NCBI RefSeq assembly: GCF_028752835.1
Contig: NZ_CP087952.1
Location: 1,469,041 to 1,533,040, forward strand
Length of the DNA stretch: 64,000 nt
DNA from: Desulfosarcina sp. BuS5
GTDB taxonomy: Bacteria; Desulfobacterota; Desulfobacteria; Desulfobacterales; BuS5
Reading direction: 5' to 3'
Shown here: piece by piece, positions 9,068 through 18,187 of the stretch
Numbering within the stretch: position 1 is the stretch's first letter
How the letters are laid out: every line of letters begins with the position of its first letter
Made by a program: the position numbers and the translations under genes
Notes under the pieces: generated by a model
What the model was told of the DNA's origin: nothing
The model's database searches: none
The model's input: only the letters and a program-made list of their open reading frames with translations

Positions 9068-10591
9068 ATGAATGATAAAGAACGAGAGACAATTCTCTTT
9101 GTGGATGATGAAGAGGGACTCGTGGAGTTGGCGGGTGAATATTTTCGGCGCAAGGGCTTTAGACTGTTTACGGCAAAAAACGGAGCAGAGGCTGTTGAAA
9201 TTTTAAAACATGAGAGCATAGACTGCTGCTTTACCGATCTTAATATGCCGGGCATGGATGGCCTGGAACTTGCCGGGTATATCAGGCAATTGGATAGTTC
9301 TATTCCCGTTATTGTGGTTACCGGTTATCCTTCGCTCGACAGCGCTGTCAACACGTTGAAAAATGGTGTCGTCGATTTTCTGGTCAAGCCGGTAAGGTTC
9401 AGTATGCTGGAGGCCTGCCTTGGACGTGTTTTGCGGGAACGGCGATTATTTATAGATAATATTTTTTTGAAAAAAAAGCTGGAAGGCAAGTCACGCTTAG
9501 AGGCACTCAACCGTGAATTAACAAACAAGGTTGAAGAGCTCAATACTTTAAATATGATAATGAGCAATCTGAGCTCCATAGATGCAAGTTCAGATATTTT
9601 TAAATGTGTGACGGATTTGGCTACGGAAATAACCAATGCTGATGAATCAAGGTTTTATGTAATAAATGATGATATTCAACAACCCTTTCAGGTAGCTGCT
9701 TCTTGCGGTTCTGCCGGTGAAATATGTGATGATGGTTTGGATGATGTTGCAGAGCTTTTAATGGAGACAGTGAATGATAAAATACCGTTTCTTGTTGCTG
9801 AAAATAAAAATGTACGTGGGCTGCCTGAAAAAATTCTCTCTTTTATGGCAGTCCCTCTGAAAATTCGTGAAAGAGTTTTTGGAATATTGGTGCTCCATGT
9901 TATTGGTGGAGATACCCGTTTTGATAAAAAAGATCTTTTTTATATGTCTTTTTTGACTATGAATGCCGCCTCTTCAATAGAAAACATAGCGCTTTACGAT
10001 AATATTTTTGATAATCTTTTTTCGACTTTATACGCTTTTGTCCAGGCTCTTGAAGCAAGGGATCCCTATACCAGGCAGCATTCGGACAGGGTGGCGCGAC
10101 TCTCTGTGTCCATAGCCGGGGAGATGGGATGTTCAAAGGAAGAGATGGATATTATAGATTTTGCGGGACGGCTTCATGATATCGGCAAAATCGGAGTGAT
10201 GGATAAAGTGCTTCTTAAACCCGGCAAGCTAACGGATGAAGAATTTGATATGATAAAAAAACATCCTGTTATAGGGGCGAAAATAATAGGGCAGTTAGGA
10301 ATGTGGGACAGGGAACAGGAGATTATTAAATATCACCACGAACGTTTTGACGGAACCGGATACCCTGAAGGATTAAAAGGAGAAAAGATACCCTTTCTTG
10401 CCAGGATACTTGCAGTTGCAGATGCTTTTGATGCAATGGATTCTGACAGGGCATACAGAAAAAAGATGGAGATTGAAAGGATAATGGATATTATTAATGA
10501 AGCGGCCGGTACACAGTTCGATCCGGATGTTGTAAAAGTTTTTCAAAAGTTATATAAACAAGGTAACATTCAGCAAACCAAAAAGGAATAA
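9068..10591 (+). CDS. response regulator with GAF-like and HD-GYP (c-di-GMP phosphodiesterase) domains
   Basis: 507 residues in three parts. Residues 1-125 form a receiver domain with the phospho-acceptor D57 (FTDLNMPGMDG) and K at FLVKPV. Residues about 150-310 form a coiled linker and a GAF-like sensor. The C-terminal part is an HD-GYP domain (DPYTRQHSDRVARLS, RLHDIGKIGV, HHERFDGTGYPEGL) with all expected metal ligands. HD-GYP enzymes hydrolyse cyclic di-GMP to GMP. The cognate kinase is not visible. It may share a transcript with def, which starts 10 bp later. Confidence 0.92.
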   Translation: MNDKERETILFVDDEEGLVELAGEYFRRKGFRLFTAKNGAEAVEILKHESIDCCFTDLNMPGMDGLELAGYIRQLDSSIPVIVVTGYPSLDSAVNTLKNGVVDFLVKPVRFSMLEACLGRVLRERRLFIDNIFLKKKLEGKSRLEALNRELTNKVEELNTLNMIMSNLSSIDASSDIFKCVTDLATEITNADESRFYVINDDIQQPFQVAASCGSAGEICDDGLDDVAELLMETVNDKIPFLVAENKNVRGLPEKILSFMAVPLKIRERVFGILVLHVIGGDTRFDKKDLFYMSFLTMNAASSIENIALYDNIFDNLFSTLYAFVQALEARDPYTRQHSDRVARLSVSIAGEMGCSKEEMDIIDFAGRLHDIGKIGVMDKVLLKPGKLTDEEFDMIKKHPVIGAKIIGQLGMWDREQEIIKYHHERFDGTGYPEGLKGEKIPFLARILAVADAFDAMDSDRAYRKKMEIERIMDIINEAAGTQFDPDVVKVFQKLYKQGNIQQTKKE

Positions 10592-10601
10592 GTATGGTGT
10601 T

Positions 10602-11111
10602 ATGGAAAAGCTTGAGATTTTAACATATCCTGATAAAAGTTTACGCAATTTATCAAAACCAGTAGAAAATATAGATGGGAAAATTATCGGCCTTATAGAT
10701 AGCATGACAAATATCATGTACACATCCGACGGGGTCGGCCTGGCTGCCATACAAGTCGGCATAGAAAAAAAGATTATTATTTATGATGTTGAGCAGAATA
10801 ATGGAAGCAGAGATTTACAGGTGCTGATTAATCCGAAAATCATCTCAATGGAGGGAGAAAAAGTATCGGAGAATGAAGGTTGTCTAAGCCTGCCGGATTT
10901 AAGGGCCAATGTAAAACGCGCTGCATCAGTCTTTGCTAAAGGGCTCGACAGGGAAGGGAATTCCCTTGAGATTGAGGCTGAAGGATTGTTATCTGTGGTG
11001 CTGCAGCATGAGATTGATCATTTGAATGGAGTCCTTTTTATAGATCATCTTAGCGCTTTAAAAAGGAATCTTTATAAAAAGCGTGTGAAAAAAAAAATGA
11101 AAAAAGGATAA
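10602..11111 (+). CDS. def: peptide deformylase
   Basis: Removes the formyl group from the N-terminus of new proteins. All three motifs are intact: GVGLAAIQVG (residues 44-53), EGCLSLP with metal ligand C94, and QHEIDH with H136, E137 and H140. 169 residues is normal. It sits directly before fmt, the classic def-fmt pair in which one gene adds and the other removes the formyl group. Confidence 0.96.
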   Translation: MEKLEILTYPDKSLRNLSKPVENIDGKIIGLIDSMTNIMYTSDGVGLAAIQVGIEKKIIIYDVEQNNGSRDLQVLINPKIISMEGEKVSENEGCLSLPDLRANVKRAASVFAKGLDREGNSLEIEAEGLLSVVLQHEIDHLNGVLFIDHLSALKRNLYKKRVKKKMKKG

Positions 11112-12098
11112 ATGCCCCAAAAAAATAAGATGGGAAAAGACAAGATAGAAAAAAATAAGATAGAAAAAATTGTTTTTATGGGAACTCCTGATTTTGCAGT
11201 CCCGTCCCTGAAAGCTCTTAATCAGAATGGTTATGAGGTATCTATAGTTGTAACCCAGCCGGATCGCCCGAAGGGACGGGGTCGCAAGATAATACCGCCT
11301 CCCGTGAAATCTGCTGCTTTAAGTCTGGGATATGATATAGCTCAGCCGGCATCGGTCAGGACAGATGAATTTGCTGAACAAATTACGGCTATTAACCCTG
11401 ATCTTTTTGTTGTGACTGCATTCGGCCGGATACTCCCTGAAAATATCCTTGCCATACCAAGGATAGGAGCGATCAATGTCCATGCCTCCCTCCTTCCGAA
11501 ATATCGTGGTTCAGCTCCGATACAATGGGCAATAATCAATGGTGAAAAAAAAACGGGTGTTACTACCATGCTGATGGATAACGGCCTCGATACGGGCGGT
11601 ATCCTTTTGAAAGATGAAACGTTGATCCTTCCTGGGGACACATCATCCATACTGCATGACCGCCTTGCTGAAATGGGGGCCGTGCTGCTTATAAAAACAC
11701 TCAGGAGGATTGAATCGGATGGTTTAAAGCCTGTTCCCCAGGATGATGCTATCGCCACTTATGCGCCATTATTAAATAAGAAAGACGGTTGTATAGACTG
11801 GAAATTGCCGGCTGAAAGCATAGAATCGTTTATACGCGGTGTAACCCCATGGCCGGGAGCTTTTACATTTCACAATGATAGACGACTCAAGATATTTAAA
11901 GCCATAGCGCTGAGAACTGATATTGACGAAAATCCCGGCAGAGTAATTAAGAGTTTTCCTGGTGAGCTGATCGTGGCAACCGGAAAAGGCGCCCTCTCGA
12001 TTTTTGAGATTCAGAGCGCATCAGGCAAGCGTCTTTCCATAAGAAATTTTTTACAGGGGAATCATATACCTCCCGGGACAATGCTGGGTTTAATTTAA
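11112..12098 (+). CDS. fmt: methionyl-tRNA formyltransferase
   Basis: Formylates initiator Met-tRNA using 10-formyl-tetrahydrofolate. The core begins at IVFMGTPDFAVPSL. NVHASLLPKYRGSAPIQW contains the catalytic Asn and His, and MDNGLDTGGIL the Asp region. The ATG abuts the def stop and adds a 17-residue lysine-rich leader; the ATG at 11130 or the one at 11178 could be the true start. C-terminal beta-barrel tRNA-binding domain is present. Confidence 0.95.
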   Translation: MPQKNKMGKDKIEKNKIEKIVFMGTPDFAVPSLKALNQNGYEVSIVVTQPDRPKGRGRKIIPPPVKSAALSLGYDIAQPASVRTDEFAEQITAINPDLFVVTAFGRILPENILAIPRIGAINVHASLLPKYRGSAPIQWAIINGEKKTGVTTMLMDNGLDTGGILLKDETLILPGDTSSILHDRLAEMGAVLLIKTLRRIESDGLKPVPQDDAIATYAPLLNKKDGCIDWKLPAESIESFIRGVTPWPGAFTFHNDRRLKIFKAIALRTDIDENPGRVIKSFPGELIVATGKGALSIFEIQSASGKRLSIRNFLQGNHIPPGTMLGLI

Positions 12099-12118
12099 AT
12101 TTAAGAATTGCTGAAATA

Positions 12119-13093
12119 GTGACACCCCGCATAATAAAAACAGCCGGTTTGATTATGGTCTTTTGCCTGATAGCCGGAATTTGTGCATACCTGACCCTCA
12201 GCCTTATAGTCAGAAGTGAAGATACAATATTAGTACCTGACCTTATTAATAAAGATATTGTATATGCGCTTGAAATTTTATCGGATCTCGGCGTTAATAC
12301 AAAGGTTAAGGGATCTGAGTACAGTTCTTTAATCACGAAAAATAATGTGATTTATCAGGATCCTGAACCGGGTGCTGAAATAAAAAAAGGGCGGGATGTA
12401 AGAATAATAATATCAAAGGGTCCGGAAACTATTATTATGCCTGACCTTAAAGGCATGCTTTTTCAGTCTGCTCACATAATCCTGGAAGAGAATGGTTTGA
12501 TATTAAATGCGCACTCTATTACTTATAGTAAAAAAGTAAAAAAGGATGTTGTAATCGAACAGAGGCCGGGCCCGGGCAGGGTAATAAAACGGGGATCCGG
12601 CGTAAACCTTCTGGTTAGCATCGGCTCGCAGCCTGTTTTTTACAAAATGCCTGACCTTAATGGCCTTCCACTCGATGATGCAATTATATTAATCGGAAAA
12701 AGTAATTTTGTTGAAGGAGAAATAAAATCATTATTTGATGCAGATAAGCCGTTAAATTCGATCACAAGCCAGGAGCCGCCATCCGGTCATCGTGTTCTTG
12801 AAGGAACCGCAATAAACCTTGTTATAAACAGAAAATCCGGGAAAAGTTATGGAAGGAATATATATTCTGCCATAGGATGCAGCCTGTTTAGATACAGGGT
12901 AAAATGCGGTTTTTTAAAAAAACATATAAGGGTTAACATTAACAGCTATGGCGTATCAAACGATGCTTTCAATGATTTTGTAGATCCGGGTCATGAAATT
13001 CGGATTTTGATCCCAAATAATGATTCGGTGCTATTTCTGTATGTTGATGATGAGCTTGTACAAACAAAAGTATTCGATTCCTGGCAAAGATAA
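12119..13093 (+). CDS. membrane-anchored PASTA-domain protein
   Basis: 324 residues with one N-terminal membrane helix (GLIMVFCLIAGICAYLTLSLI) and then three PASTA repeats, each opening with a variant of PDL, ending at about residue 240. A further C-terminal region of about 80 residues is not recognised. PASTA domains bind peptidoglycan fragments or mediate envelope contacts. No kinase or penicillin-binding domain is attached. The GTG at 12119 is chosen because it gives a short cytoplasmic tail before the helix; there is no clear Shine-Dalgarno. It lies between fmt and rpe on the same strand. Confidence 0.8.
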   Translation: MTPRIIKTAGLIMVFCLIAGICAYLTLSLIVRSEDTILVPDLINKDIVYALEILSDLGVNTKVKGSEYSSLITKNNVIYQDPEPGAEIKKGRDVRIIISKGPETIIMPDLKGMLFQSAHIILEENGLILNAHSITYSKKVKKDVVIEQRPGPGRVIKRGSGVNLLVSIGSQPVFYKMPDLNGLPLDDAIILIGKSNFVEGEIKSLFDADKPLNSITSQEPPSGHRVLEGTAINLVINRKSGKSYGRNIYSAIGCSLFRYRVKCGFLKKHIRVNINSYGVSNDAFNDFVDPGHEIRILIPNNDSVLFLYVDDELVQTKVFDSWQR

Positions 13094-13113
13094 AAAAAGG
13101 AGATTTTTAAAAA

Positions 13114-13770
13114 ATGAAAATAATAGCGCCATCTATACTTTCGGCGGATTTTTCCAAATTAGGCGAAGAAATAAAAGCTGTTGAAAAAGCGGGGGCGGAC
13201 TGGATTCATGCGGATGTTATGGATGGTCATTTTGTGCCCAATATTACCATAGGACCGTTTATTGTTGAAGCAGTAAGCAAGATCACTCAACTTCCCATTG
13301 ACGTTCACTTGATGATTGAAGAGCCGGACAGATATATACCCGATTTTATCAAAGCAGGCGCCAACTGGATTTCCGTGCATGCAGAGGCTACGGTCCACCT
13401 GCACAGAACAATTCAGCTTATAAAAGAATCCGGAGTACGCGCCGGAGTTGCACTTAATCCGGCTACTCCTTTATCTTCAATCGAGTCTCTGCTTGAAGAC
13501 CTTGATTATGTGGTGGTCATGAGCGTTAATCCCGGATTCGGCGGGCAGTCTTTTATCAGGAGCAGCCTGGACAAGTTAAGGCGGCTCCGTACAATGATAC
13601 AGGATAGAGGGCTTTCCACACTTATACAGATAGACGGCGGAGTCAGCCGGGATACCATCGAAGAAATTTCCCTTGCAGGCGTCGATTCATTTGTTACAGG
13701 CTCGGCTTTGTTCGGAAGCCCTGATTATAACGACACTATCTCTTATTTTAGAGAGAAAACGAAAAATTGA
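13114..13770 (+). CDS. rpe: ribulose-phosphate 3-epimerase
   Basis: Interconverts ribulose-5-phosphate and xylulose-5-phosphate in the pentose phosphate pathway. 218-residue TIM barrel with [14 protein letters not shown], the metal site [21 protein letters not shown], and the phosphate loop [10 protein letters not shown]. Strong aaaaaggag before the ATG. Functionally related to the transaldolase at 3544 but not contiguous. Confidence 0.95.
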   Translation: MKIIAPSILSADFSKLGEEIKAVEKAGADWIHADVMDGHFVPNITIGPFIVEAVSKITQLPIDVHLMIEEPDRYIPDFIKAGANWISVHAEATVHLHRTIQLIKESGVRAGVALNPATPLSSIESLLEDLDYVVVMSVNPGFGGQSFIRSSLDKLRRLRTMIQDRGLSTLIQIDGGVSRDTIEEISLAGVDSFVTGSALFGSPDYNDTISYFREKTKN

Positions 13771-13828
13771 AATTATTGAATCCGCATTTTAAATTTTGAA
13801 AATAGGCGGTGGAATTATATAAACCGGC

Positions 13829-14254
13829 ATGATTTATGTAAACTCAAACATCTCAATTGATGAAAAAGAAATTAAACTCGATTTTATTCGCGCCTCAGGG
13901 CCTGGGGGGCAGAATGTCAACAAGGTCGCTTCGGCTGTACAATTGCGCTTTGATGTCGAGGGTTCATCCTCTTTGCCGGATAAAGTCCGCGCAAGGCTTG
14001 TTCTCCTGGCAGGCAGAAGGATTACCGACGACGGTATCCTTATCATTAAGGCGGAGCGGTTTCGCACGCAGGCTCTGAATCGTCAGGACGCAATCAATCG
14101 TTTGACCGGGTTGATCAGGGAAGCCCTGAAAGAACCGAAAATTCGAAGAAAAACAAAACCTTCAGCATCATCAAAAAGGCGTATGCTGGACGGCAAACGT
14201 CACAGAAGTAATCTCAAAAAGTTACGAAAATCTGCTCAAACAACTGATGATTAG
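13829..14254 (+). CDS. arfB: ArfB-type alternative ribosome-rescue peptidyl-tRNA hydrolase
   Basis: 141 residues with the release-factor-like catalytic loop RASGPGGQNVNKVASAVQLRF, GGQ at residues 26-28, and a basic C-terminal tail (RRKTKPSASSKRRMLDGKRH) that in the family enters the empty mRNA channel of stalled ribosomes. It lacks the codon-recognition domains of RF1 and RF2. It is the last intact gene before the decayed region. Confidence 0.92.
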   Translation: MIYVNSNISIDEKEIKLDFIRASGPGGQNVNKVASAVQLRFDVEGSSSLPDKVRARLVLLAGRRITDDGILIIKAERFRTQALNRQDAINRLTGLIREALKEPKIRRKTKPSASSKRRMLDGKRHRSNLKKLRKSAQTTDD

Positions 14255-14343
14255 CCATTTAGGGTGGGCATTGCCCCATATGCATCAAGCTAAATCAGAT
14301 GTTCAATGAATACTGGTAGTTTTGATCAAAACTATTCTGATAT

Positions 14344-14618
14344 CTAAAACTCCGATATAAGGATTTTTAAATAAAGAGGTAGCTTTCAACGCTTACGTTA
14401 CGAGGGGTTTTAAAGCGCGTACAGGCGCGTAATTGCGCCAGGGCAAATCGATAAGCACCGCTCATCTCGGCATGTTTTAAAGCGCGTACAGGCGCGTAAT
14501 TGCATAAATAGAGGTGTTTGTATGACTGTGTGGCTATCAAGTTTACTTAATTAACATATTGATATAATTAGTATTTCATACTATTATCTTTGCTTAAATC
14601 CTTATATCGGAGTTTTAG
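14344..14618. mobile_element. 275-bp MITE-like element with 23-bp perfect terminal inverted repeats
   Basis: 14344-14366 and 14596-14618 are perfect inverted copies (ctaaaactccgatataagg and onward). A TA dinucleotide sits just inside each outer end, so a TA target duplication with 20-bp inverted repeats is an equally good reading, as for IS630/mariner elements. It has no gene inside. It holds two 30-bp direct repeats. It fills most of the 391-bp gap between arfB and the nuclease remnant. Confidence 0.65.
14407..14503. repeat. two 30-bp direct repeats separated by 37 bp
   Basis: 14407-14436 and 14474-14503 are identical (gttttaaagcgcgtacaggc and on to aattgc). Spacing is CRISPR-like in size, but there are only two units and both lie inside the inverted-repeat element. 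Confidence 0.75.
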
Positions 14619-14645
14619 TACTATACAGCCGACGGTTTTTTAAAC

Positions 14646-15023
14646 ATGGAATCCATACTCATTGATTTTGAGGAGTATATTATTAAAATCGGAGTCAATG
14701 CCTTTTATTCCAGCCGGAAGCCATATGAAAAAACCGGACAATTCCTCCTTTCAGCATGGCTGTATCAGTTTGTTGAAAGGGGAAAAGGTGAATTGCGCTT
14801 TGAGCCTTTTACGGGTCTGGGCAGGATAGATATTCTTTTAATCTATAAAGGGCGAAAATACATAATTGAAACAAAAATAAACCGTTCGACCGGAGTGCGC
14901 ATAATTGAAAAAGCAATTGATCAGCTCTGCCACAAATATCTTTTAACTGAGCGGGTAAATGAAGGATATGTGGTTGCTTTTGATGTAACCGTTCACGGTT
15001 ATAGGTTCACAGTTAACGGTTGA
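14646..15023 (+). pseudogene. PD-(D/E)XK nuclease-domain fragment
   Basis: 125 residues resembling the C-terminal nuclease-like domain attached to AAA-type ATPases of the DUF1703-like group. GLGRIDILLIYKGRKYIIETK gives the D-x(n)-ExK core. The ATPase portion that normally precedes it is absent, and the MITE-like element lies immediately upstream, so I read it as a 5'-truncated remnant. It could still be expressed from the ATG at 14646, but no clear ribosome-binding site is seen. Confidence 0.55.
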
Positions 15024-15040
15024 AAAATACAGCAGGTTTC

Positions 15041-15129
15041 GGTGGATTCGCTTCGCTTAATCCACCCTACAAACTTACGTTGCTTTTGAACCGTAGGGTG
15101 GATTAAGGAGCGTAAGCGACGAATCCACC
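15041..15129. repeat. REP-like palindrome (gtagggtggatt type)
   Basis: 15041-15070 (ggtggattcgcttcgcttaa and on) and 15093-15129 (gtagggtggattaaggagcg and on) are inverted copies with a small internal gap. The pattern resembles a widespread bacterial intergenic palindrome. Confidence 0.75.
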
Positions 15130-15187
15130 AAAGTAGCTGTCCCGCCTTACGTTGATGGCCTGAGATTCAATTTATAAACAGGAAATT

Positions 15188-15820
15188 ATGCCGCTTGTAA
15201 CCGTGAACGGTTACCTTTTTTTTAACTGGGACACGCCAAAGGTCAAGGCAGCATACCGGCAAGACCCCGTTTTTTTTGAATCAGATGCGCGAATGTTATG
15301 CAGCGGGGGAAAAAAGTATGGGTAGCGTTGGATGAAATCCATAAGCGCACCATGTGGAAGGATATTCTTAAGGGCTATTATGACCAGTTTTATGAAATCT
15401 TCCGCTTTGTGATATCAGGAAGCGCAAGGCTTGATATGTTCAAAAAAACGGGTGATGCGCTCATAGGAAGGTATTTCCCTTTCGGAAACCGGATCAAAAA
15501 AATTTAAAAACCTTCACCTGTGGCATGAAATAATTACCGACGAAAATAGGTCAAACCTTTTTGACCTGATAGCTGGTGAAAAACCCCTTCCGTATGACCT
15601 GTGGGATCAAATGTATGAATTTGGGCCATTCCCCGAGCCTTTGCTGAAAGGCGACAAAGCCTTTTCAAACTTGTGGCATCAGGATTACCTCTCCTTGTAC
15701 CTGAGAGAGGAGATCAGGGATCTGACCAGAATCTCAGACATCGACGGCGTTGAGACCCTGGTTTCTCTTCTGCCGCCACGGGTGGGAAGTATGTTGTCTA
15801 TAAACAGTCTTATTAAATGG
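15188..15820 (+). pseudogene. AAA_14/DUF4143-type ATPase, broken
   Basis: Pieces in three frames make up the middle of an ATP-binding protein of the AAA_14 plus DUF4143 type. They read GYLFFNWDTPKVKAAYRQ, then after a frameshift VWVALDEIHKRTMWKDILKG (Walker B) and RFVISGSARLDMFKKTGDAL, then after another frameshift HEIITDENRSNLFDLI and LSLYLREEIRDLTRISDI. The Walker A region is absent and the 3' end is cut at a junction with the cas1 remnant near 15817. Such proteins are common in defence and mobile neighbourhoods. Clearly non-functional. Confidence 0.8.
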
Positions 15821-16404
15821 CGGCATAGATTGCGAATCTGATTTTTTATCACATTTTTTAAAAGTACCTTTTCACCATGATACTTAACGGCGGCGCCCTG
15901 TTTTTCAAGCAGGGATTCAATTAATTTTTTTCTGCTCGCATTGTTTATCAAGCCGTTTCTCTTGTTCATCGCCAGTTTTTCATTTTTGGTAAGCATGCTG
16001 AAAACAACCCGATCCACAGCCTGGGGCCGGAATCTCTTCCGCGGCGGCAGAGCCGTAAACTGTATCAGGAGACCGGTGTCTGCTGTAATATTTAAGAAGA
16101 TTAATCTGGTTTTTTACTTTTCCTTCAATAATTTTTTTTGCCAGCTCTAATGCTTCGTGTCCGTTGTGAAGAAACTGTAATTGCAAAAGACCGAGATCCA
16201 TATCGCCGTACACAGGATTCTGGAGCGCGCATAAAGGCGCTCCAAAGGTATCGCTGAAGAATATCGAAATTTTATTTTTACTGCAATACAGGATCAGATC
16301 CGATGAAAGCGTAATCCCCCGTGAAATAATATTGATTGTTTCCAGTTTATGCAGCGGAAAATCCAACTGTTTCACGCCTCTTTTTTTTACGACCATATTT
16401 TTTT

Positions 16405-17713
16405 CAGTAGTGTCCGGTTAAGTTTTTGCATATAGCATTTGCTCTTTGATAATCAGATTATCAGACCATACGTTTTTTTCGTCAGTACGTAATTCGTTCT
16501 GGATGGTATTTCTAAGCTGACGAATCCTCTTTATTGATACAGGTTCATTAAACTGTTCATGGCAGTATATGGCCATAAGCAGGTAGGTTATTAACCCCGC
16601 AAGGATTTGAACCATCAGGCCATATCTACTGTGAGCAATCAAGTGGTACACTTTTAAATGTTTCTTCCACCATTTGAAAAAAGTTTCGATATCCCATCTA
16701 AGCTTATAAACGGTTGCAACCTGCTCGGCTGTAAGGTCATAACGATCAGTTGCCACAAAATATTTGACACCGGCAATTTTATAACCAACCAGTCGAACCG
16801 GCTTTCTGGTCTGGTTTACCCCAGGAGTGCCAAGAAGAACCACAGCATCATAAAAAATATAGCTGTCGGGATCAACAGGCTGCTCTTTGATAATAGTTCT
16901 TGTTGTTTTCGCTTTGATGCGGCAAACAAAATGTTTTTTTTCATCCTGAAGAAGATCAAAATCCTTATGTGATTGATACCCCCGATCCATGATTCCTGTT
17001 TGGCCTTTTGTAAGGATAGACCTGACAAAGGGGCGTTCAGCGCCATTTCCATTTGTCAGATGAATTTTTATAGGAATCTTGCGATTGACATCAAAGCCGA
17101 AATGGCCTTTTGCTTTTTTAGCGCCTTTTCTGTAATCAGCCCAGTACATGGACAGAACTGCATCAATTAAAGATCCATCAATGGAAACGAGTTCACCGAG
17201 ATCTGAATAATTTGATGGTAAAGCATTTTGTGCCTGGCTGCAAAGAGCTTGAAAAACATATTCAAGCTGTTCAAGCCCTCGAGAATTGATAATTTCGGAA
17301 AAACTGCTACGACTGATCCCTCCATCTGGAGCGACACATTCTTTGGCAAAATCGTCTTCTTTAAGGTGTTGAATAAGATCACGAGCTGATTCATGTTCTT
17401 GTAGATGGAAAAATATCAGTGCGTGAAGCTGATCTTCAAAAGTCATTTTCAATGGCCTGTGACCTCGGGATTTAAGCTGTGGCGTGTCAGGAAAAATCTT
17501 TTGCAAAGGTTTGAGAAATCGAGCATGAGATTGGGGATTAAAATTCTTTTTTGGGATATTGAATATGTCCATTTTTGTCTTAACTCCTTGTTATAATTAT
17601 AATTTTATAACAAAACGATAAAAAATTTTTATTTGGTTTGTCAAGTAAAAAATGAACATTTTTCTAATTTTTTTATCCCATATAACATGCAAAAACCTAA
17701 CCGGACACTACTG
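16405..17713 (-). mobile_element. IS4-family insertion sequence, copy 1
   Basis: 1309-bp element with about 26-bp terminal inverted repeats (cagtagtgtccggttaagtt and on, one mismatch) and a 9-bp target duplication tattttttt at 16396-16404 and 17714-17722. It interrupts the cas1 remnant. A nearly identical copy lies at 49702-51009. Confidence 0.95.
16418..17572 (-). CDS. IS4-family DDE transposase (copy 1)
   Basis: 384 residues. The N-terminal region resembles the DUF4372-type domain of IS4 transposases. DDE residues lie in SIDGSLIDAVLS, IMDRGYQSHKDF, and the Y-x2-R-x3-E-x6-K signature YKLRWDIETFFKWWK. Full length and intact, so probably active. It differs from copy 2 by one residue near the C-terminus (VWSDN against VWSNN), which points to recent transposition. 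Confidence 0.93.
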   Translation of the reverse strand: MDIFNIPKKNFNPQSHARFLKPLQKIFPDTPQLKSRGHRPLKMTFEDQLHALIFFHLQEHESARDLIQHLKEDDFAKECVAPDGGISRSSFSEIINSRGLEQLEYVFQALCSQAQNALPSNYSDLGELVSIDGSLIDAVLSMYWADYRKGAKKAKGHFGFDVNRKIPIKIHLTNGNGAERPFVRSILTKGQTGIMDRGYQSHKDFDLLQDEKKHFVCRIKAKTTRTIIKEQPVDPDSYIFYDAVVLLGTPGVNQTRKPVRLVGYKIAGVKYFVATDRYDLTAEQVATVYKLRWDIETFFKWWKKHLKVYHLIAHSRYGLMVQILAGLITYLLMAIYCHEQFNEPVSIKRIRQLRNTIQNELRTDEKNVWSDNLIIKEQMLYAKT

Positions 17714-18187
17714 TATTTTTTTGATTCTTTCCAACAAAGACGCCAAAACTTTCAACAACCAGTTCACGATTAATATTTTCAAGTTTCCTGTACCTGTTTT
17801 TCTGTTTTTTAACGGCCAGGTCGGCTGCTTTTTCAGGGTTTTTCTCTTTGGCGGATTTGGCCTGCCGGGATTTGTCAAGATTCCTGATACATTGATTTGC
17901 CGTGTCAATTATCCATTTATCAAGAAACGCTTTACCCTTTGAGCCGAATAACATTACAGGCATGAGCATGGTTTTAACAGCAGTTTTAGCGGGCCGCCTG
18001 CTGCTTCTATTATAATGATAAACAAGAGAATCAATTATTCTGTTCTGCAAAAACAGGTTGAGTCTGTCGCAGGCTGCTTTGGAATCGACAAGTCTTCCAT
18101 AATAGTATTCAAAGCCGGTTACCTTTTCCTTGAGTTTCAAAAAAAAACTTCAGTCTGTTTCAGGAATTTATTTTGAACCGGATTTTC

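Larger units (their letters stand above)
15815..18180 (-). pseudogene. cas1: cas1 fused to an RT-like N-terminal region, interrupted by an IS
   Basis: The leftward gene is split by the IS at 16405-17713. Removing the IS and one 9-bp duplication restores a continuous frame, giving VESFGVFVGKNQKNMVVKKR and then RGITLSSDLILYCSKNKISI, a clear Cas1 N-terminal domain (CRISPR spacer integrase). It runs on through IEGKVKNQINLLKYYSRHRS to AAEE, then jumps by deletion and frameshift to FRPQAVDRVVFSMLTK and NVIKNQIRNLCRHLI, the Cas1 C-terminus. The middle part with catalytic residues is missing. Upstream are about 125 residues that include LKEKVTGFEYYYGRLVDSK, resembling the maturase/thumb part of group II-type reverse transcriptases, so this may be an RT-Cas1 fusion. 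Cas1 call firm; RT part inferred. Confidence 0.75.

Noticed and set aside
14407-14503. Minimal CRISPR array (two 30-bp repeats, one 37-bp spacer)
   Set aside because: Only two units, and both sit inside an inverted-repeat-bounded element; a third repeat or leader is not visible. Proximity to the cas1 remnant is noted but not enough.
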